NCBI GenBank assembly: GCA_021793055.1
Contig: JAJYTL010000147.1
Span: 1 to 7,815, forward strand
DNA length: 7,815 bases
Reading direction: 5' to 3'
DNA from: Pseudomonadota bacterium
GTDB taxonomy: Bacteria; Pseudomonadota; Alphaproteobacteria; Ferrovibrionales; Ferrovibrionaceae
Under the pieces are notes generated by a model. That model was not told the origin of the DNA and did no database searches. It saw only the letters and a program-made list of their open reading frames with translations. The position numbers and the translations under genes were made by a program. This document shows positions 1-5,115 of the stretch, in pieces (position 1 is the first letter of the stretch; each line of letters starts with the position of its first letter).

Positions 1-454
1 GCGGTGCCGGGCGCCGGTGCCGCTCGGGCACTGGAAGACCACCACCTTCGTCGGTGCCCTCAGGCTGGCGGGGATCACGGCGCCGATGGTCTTGGACGGC
101 GCCATGAACGGCCCGGCCTTCCTGGCCTATGTGGAGCAGGTCCTGGTGCCGACACTGTCGCCGGGCGACATCGTGGTCATGGACAACCTGCCCGCCCACA
201 AACTGGCCGCCGTGCGCGAGGCCGTCCGGGCAGCGGGAGCCGAGCTGAGCTTCCTGCCGCCCTATGGCCCCGACTTCAACCCTATCGAGATGGCGTTCTG
301 AAAGCTCAAGAGCTACCTCAAGAAAACCGCGGCTCGAACCAAGGACGAGCTATGGGACGCCATCGGCCGAGGCATCGACACCTTCACCTCGACCGAATGC
401 GAAAACTACTTCGCTGCCGCCGGTTATGACCGCGAGTGAGCGGAAAATGCTCTA
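1..454 (+). mobile_element. 3' part of an IS630-family insertion sequence
   Basis: This stretch holds the C-terminal half of an IS630-type transposase followed by a short terminal sequence. After the final TGA at 437-439, the sequence GAGC (438-441), seven bases, then GCTC (449-452) forms a small inverted repeat that runs into CTAG. IS630-type elements insert at TA dinucleotides, so the right end is placed at or next to the TA at 453-454. That boundary is inferred; the left end lies outside the window, so the terminal repeats cannot be compared. The element is probably non-autonomous because its transposase frame is interrupted. Confidence 0.72.
2..439 (+). pseudogene. IS630-family DDE transposase, 5'-truncated by the window and broken by an in-frame stop
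   Basis: One reading frame (codons starting at 2, 5, 8...) encodes the catalytic C-terminal half of an IS630/Tc1-mariner-type transposase of the DDE_3 superfamily. These enzymes cut and join IS ends at TA sites. Visible landmarks are GHWKTTTFVGAL near the start, the second catalytic Asp in VVMDNLPAHK (about 177-206), and the third catalytic residue, the Glu of PDFNPIEMAF (about 269-298). A TGA at 299-301 interrupts the frame directly after MAF. The same frame then continues with KLKSYLKKTAARTKDELWDAIG and ends in ENYFAAAGYDRE before a TGA at 437-439, which is the normal family C-terminus. Relatives have a sense codon (Ser or Ala) where the TGA lies, so this looks like a nonsense mutation rather than the true end. 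A 94-residue product from the ATG at 17 would lack the N-terminal DNA-binding region and first Asp, and is unlikely to be functional. Confidence 0.85.
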
Positions 455-470
455 GCGCGAGATAATTTCG

Positions 471-532
471 GGTTGAATCCGCCTGAAATCATGCCCCGGC
501 GCGAACTGGCGGGCGCCAGCGGCGATTCAACC
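471..532. repeat. Nested inverted repeat (possible cruciform or hairpin) between the IS end and the small gene
   Basis: GGTTGAATCCGCC at 471-483 is the reverse complement of GGCGATTCAACC at 521-532 apart from one bulged C, giving 12 paired bases. Within the interval, CTGGCG (506-511) and CGCCAG (514-519) form a second perfect stem around two bases. The structure lies about 15 bases downstream of the stop of the minus-strand small gene (548-799), so it could fold at the 3' end of that transcript. No T-run follows on either strand, so a classical intrinsic terminator is not supported. It may instead be an intergenic palindromic repeat into which the IS element inserted nearby. Confidence 0.55.
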
Positions 533-547
533 ACGAACGTGGGCTTT

Positions 548-799
548 TTAAGCAGCGCCCGAATGCTTGCGCCGAACGGCAGTGGACTTTTGTTGCGCCC
601 CCGCTACGGCAGCGGCCGCTTTATCGGCAGCTTCCTTAGCGAGGCGAAGTGCTCGCAGGCGCGCAGTCTTTTCGGCGTCTGCCTGCTGTAATTTTTCTCT
701 TTCCTTCACGATCTCGGCGTCATGGTGCTTGACCTTGTCGAAGTGTTCCTGCGCCTTGCGGCGCGCTTCCTCGTCGCGCAACCTTCTGCTGTTTAACAT
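548..799 (-). CDS. Small highly charged, predicted helical/coiled-coil protein of unknown function (83 aa)
   Basis: The product is 83 residues and dominated by Lys, Arg, Glu, Asp and Ala. A central stretch (about residues 7-65) is strongly helical in composition and has heptad-like charge alternation (EEARRKAQEHFDKVK, then EIVKEREKLQQADAEK, then TARLRALRLAKEAADKAAA). There is no signal peptide or membrane segment, so it is presumably cytoplasmic. The start is supported by a good ribosome binding site, AGGAG eight bases before the ATG. The frame ends in TAA. From memory of the family, similar short charged proteins are annotated as hypothetical in Rhizobiales; no function is known to me. It stands alone, with the cold-shock gene more than 350 bases upstream in the same orientation and the IS element downstream. 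A plus-strand frame over the same bases (567-821) is Ala/Ser/Cys-rich with no ribosome binding site and is read as its shadow. Confidence 0.72.
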   Translation of the reverse strand: MLNSRRLRDEEARRKAQEHFDKVKHHDAEIVKEREKLQQADAEKTARLRALRLAKEAADKAAAAVAGAQQKSTAVRRKHSGAA

Positions 800-1080
800 A
801 GAGCACTCTCCTCTTGATTAGGGCCGGTAGGTGGCGAGGTTTGGCGCCGCCTCATCGAGCGCGCATTTAAGCCTGCGCAAGTTGAAAAGGGCAGGCAGAG
901 CTCATGCGTCTATAGGGTGCGGGGCGCGCTCTCAGAATCAAAGCTCGGGCATAGTGCGGAACCCTAAAGCCTTCAATTAGCCGAGCCGGCGTGCCATAGC
1001 GGCACACTAAATTCGCATCAAACGACGGGCCGCGTGGCCGCGAGCGGGTGAAGAAACCAGTTGGTGCACGATGCCTTTAA

Positions 1081-1124
1081 GTATGATCTCGCCCGAAAAG
1101 TGGACCTACTTTTCCGAGTCATAC
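1081..1124. repeat. Palindromic intergenic repeat of the alphaproteobacterial CCGAAAAGTGG...CTTTTCCG type
   Basis: The outer arms are GTATGA (1081-1086) and TCATAC (1119-1124), exact reverse complements. The inner arms are CCGAAAAG (1093-1100) and CTTTTCCG (1109-1116), which pair along seven or eight positions with one offset. This core resembles a palindromic repeat scattered through intergenic regions of Bradyrhizobium, Rhodopseudomonas, Methylobacterium and relatives, usually flanked by GCATGATC-type arms; that comparison is from memory. The copy here is diverged. It lies between two minus-strand genes, just past the terminator of the cold-shock gene. Confidence 0.55.
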
Positions 1125-1129
1125 CTTAG

Positions 1130-1155
1130 GGCGGGGCGGCTTTAACCGCCCCGCC
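1130..1155 (-). terminator. Strong GC hairpin downstream of the cold-shock gene, probable terminator
   Basis: GGCGGGGCGG (1130-1139) and CCGCCCCGCC (1146-1155) form a perfect 10-bp stem with a six-base loop. It starts about 22 bases past the stop codon of the minus-strand cold-shock gene. No long U-tract follows in the minus-strand transcript, so termination may be factor-assisted, or the hairpin may mainly stabilise the mRNA 3' end. Confidence 0.6.
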
Positions 1156-1177
1156 GCAACCCTTAGGCTGCTGTAGG

Positions 1178-1381
1178 TCAGACGGATTTCAGATTGCCGG
1201 CCGAGGACTTTCCCCGATCCTGCTGAATCTCGAAGCTGATCTTCTGACCCTCGTGCAGGGAGCCGAGGCCAGCGCGCTCGACGGCCGAAATATGAACGAA
1301 AACGTCCTTGGAGCCGTCATCCGGCTGGATGAAGCCGAAGCCCTTTTGGGCATTAAACCACTTAACCGTTCCGATAGGCAT
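1178..1381 (-). CDS. cspA: Cold-shock domain protein, CspA family (67 aa)
   Basis: A single cold-shock OB-fold protein that binds single-stranded RNA/DNA and acts as an RNA chaperone in the cytoplasm. The sequence begins MPIGTVKWFN. RNP-1 is KGFGFI at residues 13-18 and RNP-2 is VFVHI at 27-31, followed by SAVERAGLGSLHEGQKISFE and a short basic C-terminus ending NLKSV. At 67 residues it is the usual length for a stand-alone Csp. An in-frame ATG lies 39 bases upstream (1420), but the start at 1381 matches the family N-terminus and has AAAGGAA six or so bases before the ATG, so it is chosen. The gene is monocistronic, with a GC hairpin just downstream. The long AT-richer stretch upstream is consistent with the long leaders of cold-inducible csp genes. 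Which paralogue it is cannot be told, so the symbol denotes the family. Confidence 0.95.
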   Translation of the reverse strand: MPIGTVKWFNAQKGFGFIQPDDGSKDVFVHISAVERAGLGSLHEGQKISFEIQQDRGKSSAGNLKSV

Positions 1382-1485
1382 GGCGTTCCTTTGGATAGAT
1401 AGAAGGCCGCTATGCAGCATGCACCGCGGGTCAAATTCGAAATCGACGGACGAAAACTGGCGCTCAAAAAAGAGCGTACAGAATC

Positions 1486-1514
1486 ACTAATCTTGAACGT
1501 TCCGACACCGTCAA
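1486..1514 (-). promoter_or_regulatory. Tentative sigma-70-type promoter of the cold-shock gene
   Basis: On the minus strand TTGACG (1509-1514) is followed, after a 17-base spacer, by ATTAGT (1486-1491). The -35 is good and the -10 poor. Transcription would begin near 1479 and leave a leader of roughly 100 bases carrying the U6-loop hairpin. Such a leader is expected for a cold-inducible csp gene, but the element is only a pattern match. Confidence 0.3.
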
Positions 1515-1625
1515 TGTGCGACAAGTAACCAAAAATTACAATGGCCGATCAAAAATAAAATCATAGGCTTGGTTCTTTGCACCAGGAGCGGCCGTTTTTA
1601 CGACCGGGGCGCCGCTTCGGGCCGC

Positions 1626-1658
1626 AAAAAACCCCGACGGAGAGTCCGGCGGGGTTTT
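1626..1658 (-). terminator. Rho-independent terminator of the thiolase operon
   Basis: On the minus strand the transcript folds into a GC-rich stem built from CCCCGCCGG and CCGTCGGGG (one mismatch, five-base loop), extended by an A4/U4 pairing and ending in a run of six T. It begins about 40 bases after the TAA of the minus-strand thiolase gene. Because the stem is flanked by A's on one side and T's on the other, it could in principle also act on the plus strand. Confidence 0.88.
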
Positions 1659-1697
1659 GGCGTCGCGGCAGGCGCGAGGGCGTACTAACCCTGCCAA

Positions 1698-2903
1698 TTA
1701 GGCGTCGTAACGGCCGATGATCGAGACCGAACAGACGTTCTGGTGGGGGAAGCCGCCGAGGTTATGGGTGAGGCCATGCACCGGGGTGGTCTTGCGCTGG
1801 CGCTCGCCGGCACGGCCCTGCATCTGGAGATACATCTCATAGATCATGCGCAGGCCCGAAGCGCCGATCGGATGGCCGAAGCACTTCAGACCACCGTCGA
1901 TCTGGCAGGGAATGGTGCCGTCGCTGTCGTAGAAGCCGTCGAGCACGTCGCGAATGGCGCCGCCCTCGGGCGAGATATGCAGATCTTCCATCGTCACTAG
2001 TTCGGTGATCGAGAAGCAGTCGTGCGCCTCGATCAGATTGATCTCGTCGCGCGGCTTGCTGATCCCGGCCTCTTGATAGGCACGGGTCGAGGCGATGCGC
2101 GCGGTGGCGAAATAACTGCCATCCCAGGAATTGTGTTGCGCCTCGACACCATTCGAAACCGCGAGCTGCAACGCTTTGACGGAAATAAGGTCTTTTTTGC
2201 CGAGCGCGCGTGCGATTTCGGGGGTGGTGACGATCGCGCAGGCGGCGCCGTCGCTGACGCCGCAGCAGTCGTAAAGGCCAAGCGGCTCGGCGATCATCGG
2301 TGCTTTGAGGACGATGTCTTCGTTGATCTTGTTGCGCAGATGGGCCTTCGGGTTCTTGGCCCCGTTGTCGTGGCTTTTGACCGAGATATGGGCCATGGCG
2401 CGCTTCAGGTCCGCCTTGTCGACGCCGTGTTTGGCGCGGTAGGCGGCGGCCAACTGGGCAAAGCTGCCGGGCGCCGAGAGATTGGCGCCGTACATGCTAT
2501 TGAGCACGCCGCGGCTGCGCTGCGGCAAACCGCCGTAGCCGGTGTCCTTCAGCTTTTCGGCACCCAAGGCGAGCGCGATATCGGCGGCGCCCGAGGCGAC
2601 CGCGTAGACCGCGCCGCGGAAGGCCTCGGTGCCGCTGGCGCAATAGTTTTCGACCCGGGTTACCGGGATGTAGGGCAGGCGCAGAGCCATCGCGAGGGGC
2701 ACGCCGGACTTGCCGACGTGAACTTCTTCGATCGCGGTCGAGAGCCAAGCCGCGTTGATCTGGTTTTTCTCGATTCCGGCGTCGGCCAGGGCTTCCTCGA
2801 AGGCCTCGACCATTAGGTCGTCGGCCTCGCGATCCCAGCGCTCGCCGAACTTCGAGCAGCCCATGCCGATGATGGCGACTTTGTCCTTGATCCCGGTTGC
2901 CAT
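1698..2903 (-). CDS. Thiolase-family protein, SCP2/SCPx-like acetyl-CoA acetyltransferase (401 aa)
   Basis: A thiolase-fold enzyme that makes or cleaves a carbon-carbon bond in an acyl-CoA substrate, in the cytoplasm. The nucleophilic Cys is in VENYCASGTEA (Cys88), and the family-typical HDCF replaces the NEAF box (residues 294-297). GHPIGASG (343-350) carries the catalytic His344. The C-terminal GGFPHQNVCSVSIIG takes the place of the classical CxG loop, as in SCPx-type thiolases. Length is normal. AAGGAG about eight bases before the ATG supports the start. The gene lies 86 bases downstream of the HMG-CoA-synthase-like/DUF35 gene on the same strand and is followed by a strong terminator, so the two probably form one transcript and may form one complex. 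Related thiolases work in acetoacetyl-CoA formation, in beta-oxidation, or (as Ltp2 with a DUF35 partner) in steroid side-chain cleavage. Which applies here cannot be decided. With Cys and His both present it should be catalytically competent. Confidence 0.92.
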   Translation of the reverse strand: MATGIKDKVAIIGMGCSKFGERWDREADDLMVEAFEEALADAGIEKNQINAAWLSTAIEEVHVGKSGVPLAMALRLPYIPVTRVENYCASGTEAFRGAVYAVASGAADIALALGAEKLKDTGYGGLPQRSRGVLNSMYGANLSAPGSFAQLAAAYRAKHGVDKADLKRAMAHISVKSHDNGAKNPKAHLRNKINEDIVLKAPMIAEPLGLYDCCGVSDGAACAIVTTPEIARALGKKDLISVKALQLAVSNGVEAQHNSWDGSYFATARIASTRAYQEAGISKPRDEINLIEAHDCFSITELVTMEDLHISPEGGAIRDVLDGFYDSDGTIPCQIDGGLKCFGHPIGASGLRMIYEMYLQMQGRAGERQRKTTPVHGLTHNLGGFPHQNVCSVSIIGRYDA

Positions 2904-2989
2904 GTCGCAGTCTCCTTGCCCTGTCGCGCCCCGGCCGGCAAAAGCGAGGCGGTGGACCGACTTTAACGGTTAAGTCAAGAAACGTTACG

Positions 2990-4426
2990 TCAAGCTGGCA
3001 CTGCTTTCCAGAAGTACTTGGTAAAGCCGCGTTCCGCGTCATATTCCTTGATGCGGAACGCCATGCGCATCGGCGCGTTGACATCCATCCGGTCGGCGTC
3101 CACGTCGCTGAAGTCGACCATAAGCCGGCCACCGCCGTCAAATTGAACCATGCCGTAGTAGGCTGGCGGATCCGGCGTATAGGTGAGGCGGTCCGCCGTG
3201 TACGACATGACGCGAGCCGGGATGTTGGCAAAGGGATGATCGAGCTGCGAGTGCATGGCGTTGCAGTTCGGGTTGACGCAGACATTGGTTTTCGGGAACT
3301 GCACGGTGCCGCATTGCTCGCAGCGGCCGCCGACCAGACCGAGCAGCATGTCCTTCTTGCGGTACAGCGTGCTGAGCGCGGTCTGCTTGTCGGTTTCGGC
3401 GCGCATGCCGCGGTCGATGGCAGTGAGGTCGTTGAAGGCTAAGAACTTGCTATAGTTCCCTTCGGGCTTGCGGCGCGCGATCGCGCCCTTGATGCCGTTT
3501 CGCGGCGACAGCCGGGGCAGCGCCTCAGTGGCGCGGAAGAGCAGGGCATCGCAGCCCTGGCCGAAGCTCGCGACCAGGATGAGGTCGCCGGGTTTCGCGT
3601 CCTGCAGGGCCGCGACCAGCATGACCAGCGCATGCGCGGCACCGGTTTCGCCGCAAACCGCCTGCAGGTTATCGCGCACCGCTTCCTCCGGGATGCCGGC
3701 CTTCTTGGCAATGGCCTGCGACAGGCGCGCATAGGTGCAGGGGAACACGAAATGGGCGATGTCGGCGGGATTGGCGCCGGTCTTTTTCAGCAGGCCGGTG
3801 ACGACCGGCGGCACGATCTTGGCGAAGCCCTCGTCGCGAATCCAGCGATCTTCCCAAACATAGTCGAACTCGCTGTGCTGGCCGCGGTAGTGGTCGACGA
3901 AATCGGTCGCCTCGGAATAACTGCCGAGGAACTCCGCCACGGGATTGTCGGTGCCAAGCAGGAGCGCCGCGGCGCCATCGCCCCACAGGAGCTCCTGGGC
4001 GCTGCTCGCCCGGGCGCGGCGCTTGTCGGCGGCAAGGAAAAGGAGAGGGCCGGCGGCCGCGGCCTTGAAAGCGGCGATCAGGCCTGAGGTTCCGGCGCGC
4101 TGCGAGGCGGCGATGTCGAGGGTATCGAGTTCGTTTTCGAGGTTCAGAGCCTCGGCTGCGACGCCGCTGTTGAGCCGGTCGTTGAAGGGAAAGGTGGTGG
4201 AGGCGAAGTAGAGCGTCTTGACGGTTTCCTTCGCAGCGCCGCTGAGGCAGTCGCGCGCCGCCTCGACCGCCATGGTGAGGCTGTCCTCGTCCCAATTGCA
4301 CATCGAGCGCTCGTCCTTGCCGTGGGCCTTGAGCGCCGGATTGGCCCAGGCATTAGCCTCGACGACGGATTTGCGGCTCAAGCGGAGACGCGGGACATAG
4401 CCGCCGAACGCCGTAATGCCGATCAT
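2990..4426 (-). CDS. HMG-CoA-synthase-like protein fused to a zinc-ribbon/OB-fold (DUF35-type) domain (478 aa)
   Basis: Residues 1 to about 310 have the HMG-CoA-synthase/KAS III thiolase-like fold (MIGITAFGGYVPRLRLSR at the start, GDGAAALLLG at 149-158, GETGAAHALVML at 259-270, ASFGQGCDALLF at 286-297). Residues about 355-400 form a zinc ribbon with Cys369, Cys372, Cys383 and Cys388. Residues about 400-478 are an OB-fold of the acyl-CoA-associated type (ARVMSYTADRLTYTPDPPAYYGMVQF). The site where HMG-CoA synthase has its nucleophilic Cys reads AASQRAGTSGL (106-116), with Gln109 at or next to that position. The expected Glu and His positions also look substituted (FASTTFPF at 74-81, HFVFPCTYARL at 225-235). 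It may therefore be a non-acylating relative or a partner subunit. The start at 4426 is preferred to 4462 because it has GGAGAGG just upstream and gives the family N-terminus. The next gene on the strand is a thiolase. In archaea, thiolase, HMG-CoA synthase and a separate DUF35 protein form a complex; here two of the parts are fused. Confidence 0.88.
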   Translation of the reverse strand: MIGITAFGGYVPRLRLSRKSVVEANAWANPALKAHGKDERSMCNWDEDSLTMAVEAARDCLSGAAKETVKTLYFASTTFPFNDRLNSGVAAEALNLENELDTLDIAASQRAGTSGLIAAFKAAAAGPLLFLAADKRRARASSAQELLWGDGAAALLLGTDNPVAEFLGSYSEATDFVDHYRGQHSEFDYVWEDRWIRDEGFAKIVPPVVTGLLKKTGANPADIAHFVFPCTYARLSQAIAKKAGIPEEAVRDNLQAVCGETGAAHALVMLVAALQDAKPGDLILVASFGQGCDALLFRATEALPRLSPRNGIKGAIARRKPEGNYSKFLAFNDLTAIDRGMRAETDKQTALSTLYRKKDMLLGLVGGRCEQCGTVQFPKTNVCVNPNCNAMHSQLDHPFANIPARVMSYTADRLTYTPDPPAYYGMVQFDGGGRLMVDFSDVDADRMDVNAPMRMAFRIKEYDAERGFTKYFWKAVPA

Positions 4427-4455
4427 GATCCTCTCCACCTCGTCAGTCGCAGTCG

Positions 4456-4497
4456 CCGGCATCGGGTCGGGATGCCGGTGCTGGGCGCCGCGCCCAG
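4456..4497 (-). promoter_or_regulatory. Two adjacent perfect hairpins in the leader of the HMGCS-like/thiolase operon
   Basis: The first hairpin has arms CCGGCATC (4456-4463) and GATGCCGG (4471-4478), eight pairs with a seven-base loop. The second, three bases on, has arms CTGGGCG (4481-4487) and CGCCCAG (4491-4497), seven pairs with a three-base loop. Both lie between the predicted minus-strand promoter and the ribosome binding site, so they would form at the very 5' end of the mRNA. They could stabilise the 5' end or take part in leader control. No riboswitch class was recognised and no U-tract follows. Confidence 0.5.
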
Positions 4498-4504
4498 GCT
4501 CCCT

Positions 4505-4532
4505 AATCTAACCGACGGTGGGCCACGGTCAA
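4505..4532 (-). promoter_or_regulatory. Probable sigma-70-type promoter of the HMGCS-like/thiolase operon
   Basis: On the minus strand TTGACC (4527-4532) and TAGATT (4505-4510) are separated by 16 bases. Five of six and four of six positions match the consensus. The predicted transcription start near 4498 leaves a leader of about 70 bases, nearly filled by two hairpins. The site lies in the divergent region shared with the plus-strand reb genes. Confidence 0.42.
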
Positions 4533-4571
4533 ATCTTCGAAATCTTCCGCGGCGGTTTCACATCGCGCGCC

Positions 4572-4630
4572 GCGGCGCCGTCTTTAGGACAGCAGGACGG
4601 CGCCGCCACGCGGATCGGGCCGCGGGCCCG
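4572..4630 (+). promoter_or_regulatory. Structured leader upstream of the reb cluster: two GC-rich hairpins
   Basis: GCGGCGCCGTC (4572-4582) and GACGGCGCCGC (4596-4606) form a perfect 11-bp stem with a 13-base loop. A second stem, CGGGCC (4616-4621) with GGCCCG (4625-4630), follows within ten bases. They end 30 bases before the AGGAGGA ribosome binding site (4660-4666) of the first reb gene. If transcribed, they could act as an attenuator or mRNA-stability element; alternatively they may be a DNA-level palindromic site. No convincing -35/-10 for the reb genes was found, so the transcription start is unknown. Confidence 0.45.
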
Positions 4631-4676
4631 GGCATCCGATGTCGAGCCGGCTGCAACACAGGAGGAGAAACAGCTC

Positions 4677-4991
4677 ATGGCCGAAACCGTCGCTCCGATC
4701 ATTTCCGATGCCGTAACCCAGGCCAACGTCAAGGTCCTGGCGGACGCTCCCGCGATCGCGGTGGGCTCGCTCTACCAGGTTCTGGCGAGCTCCATGGCGC
4801 TTTCGATCCAGAACGCCGTCAGCGCGCAGCAGCAACTCAACATGGCGAGTCAGGCGGCGACCATCCTCGGCGTCTCGACCCTTTATGCCGTCGACATCGC
4901 GACCACGGCGGAACCCGAGGAAAAGATCGACATGGGCGATTTCGTCCGCCTGTTGATCGAATCCCAGGCCGCGACCGGTGGCGGCCGCTGA
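4677..4991 (+). CDS. rebB: RebB-family R-body ('killing trait') protein, full-length copy (104 aa)
   Basis: This is a small structural protein of the RebB family. RebB-type proteins polymerise into R-bodies, insoluble rolled protein ribbons in the cytoplasm that unroll on a trigger and can rupture membranes. The family core runs from about residue 5 to 75: VAPIISDAVTQANVKVLADAP, then a SLYQVLASSMALSIQNAVSAQQQLN segment, then QAATILGVSTLYAVD. The Gln/Asn/Ala-rich AVSAQQQ stretch is typical. An acidic tail (TTAEPEEKIDMGDFVRLL) and TGGGR end the protein. The length matches Caedibacter RebB (about 105 residues). There is no signal peptide or membrane helix. The frame is open further upstream (to an ATG at 4518), but the start at 4677 has AGGAGGA ten bases before it and gives the family N-terminus. 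It is the first of three related genes and lies divergent from the HMGCS-like gene. The family assignment is firm. Assembly into R-bodies and any toxic role are inferred. Confidence 0.88.
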   Translation: MAETVAPIISDAVTQANVKVLADAPAIAVGSLYQVLASSMALSIQNAVSAQQQLNMASQAATILGVSTLYAVDIATTAEPEEKIDMGDFVRLLIESQAATGGGR

Positions 4992-5021
4992 ACGGCCTGT
5001 TCCGGTCAGGCGTATCCTCCG

Positions 5022-5045
5022 GCCCGCGCCATGGCCGTCGCGGGC
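5022..5045 (+). promoter_or_regulatory. Hairpin in the spacer between the first and second reb genes
   Basis: GCCCGCG (5022-5028) and CGCGGGC (5039-5045) form a seven-bp perfect stem around a ten-base loop that itself contains CCATGG. It is about 30 bases past the first reb stop and 70 before the next start. No T-run follows, so it more likely affects mRNA processing or relative subunit levels, if anything, than complete termination. Confidence 0.35.
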
Positions 5046-5115
5046 GGGTCGGAGCCTTCCGGCGGTCCGTTTGCCGGCAACCGATGAGGCGCCGATAAGG
5101 CGAAGGTGAGGAACC

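Larger units (their letters stand above)
800..1177. other. Intergenic region without a recognisable gene (378 bp)
   Basis: No convincing coding frame, tRNA or IS fragment was found. The region contains the ribosome binding site and presumably the promoter of the minus-strand small gene at its left end, though no clear -35/-10 pair could be placed. A weak hairpin lies near 990-1004 (arms GTGCC and GGCAC). The Rhizobiales-type palindrome at 1081-1124 and the cold-shock gene terminator at 1130-1155 are listed separately. The stretch 830-1080 is otherwise featureless to inspection. Confidence 0.6.
1382..1697. other. Intergenic region: cold-shock gene leader/promoter side and thiolase gene 3' side (316 bp)
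   Basis: No gene was recognised. The left half (to about 1515) is the upstream region of the minus-strand cold-shock gene. It includes a tentative promoter and a small hairpin in the presumed leader, with CGCTC at 1461-1465, six A, and GAGCG at 1472-1476; on the transcript this is a U6 loop. Around 1525-1565 the sequence is markedly AT-rich compared with its surroundings. The right end holds the thiolase-gene terminator at 1626-1658. Confidence 0.55.

Noticed and set aside
299..301. Programmed readthrough or selenocysteine at the transposase TGA
   Set aside because: No recoding structure is evident, and IS630-family enzymes do not use it. A nonsense mutation is simpler.
1189..1524. Minus-strand frame of 111 codons overlapping the cold-shock gene
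   Set aside because: It is in a different phase from the well-supported Csp frame and has Ser/Arg/Ala composition without family resemblance.
2022..2816. Long plus-strand open frame (264 codons) opposite the thiolase gene
   Set aside because: It is the complement of a clear thiolase with all family motifs. Its Gly/Ala/Arg/Asp-rich translation matches no family and is a GC-rich shadow.
4427..4462. Upstream start for the HMGCS-like gene
   Set aside because: It would add MPATATDEVERI before the conserved MIGITAFGGY. The later start has its own ribosome binding site.
4518..4676. Upstream-extended start for the first reb gene
   Set aside because: The added 53 residues have no family similarity and cross two strong hairpins. 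The ATG at 4677 has the AGGAGGA site and the expected N-terminus.
4322..5098. Plus-strand frame of 258 codons spanning the divergent region and the first reb gene
   Set aside because: It overlaps both the HMGCS-like gene start and the RebB frame in a different phase, is Arg/Gly-rich and has no ribosome binding site.
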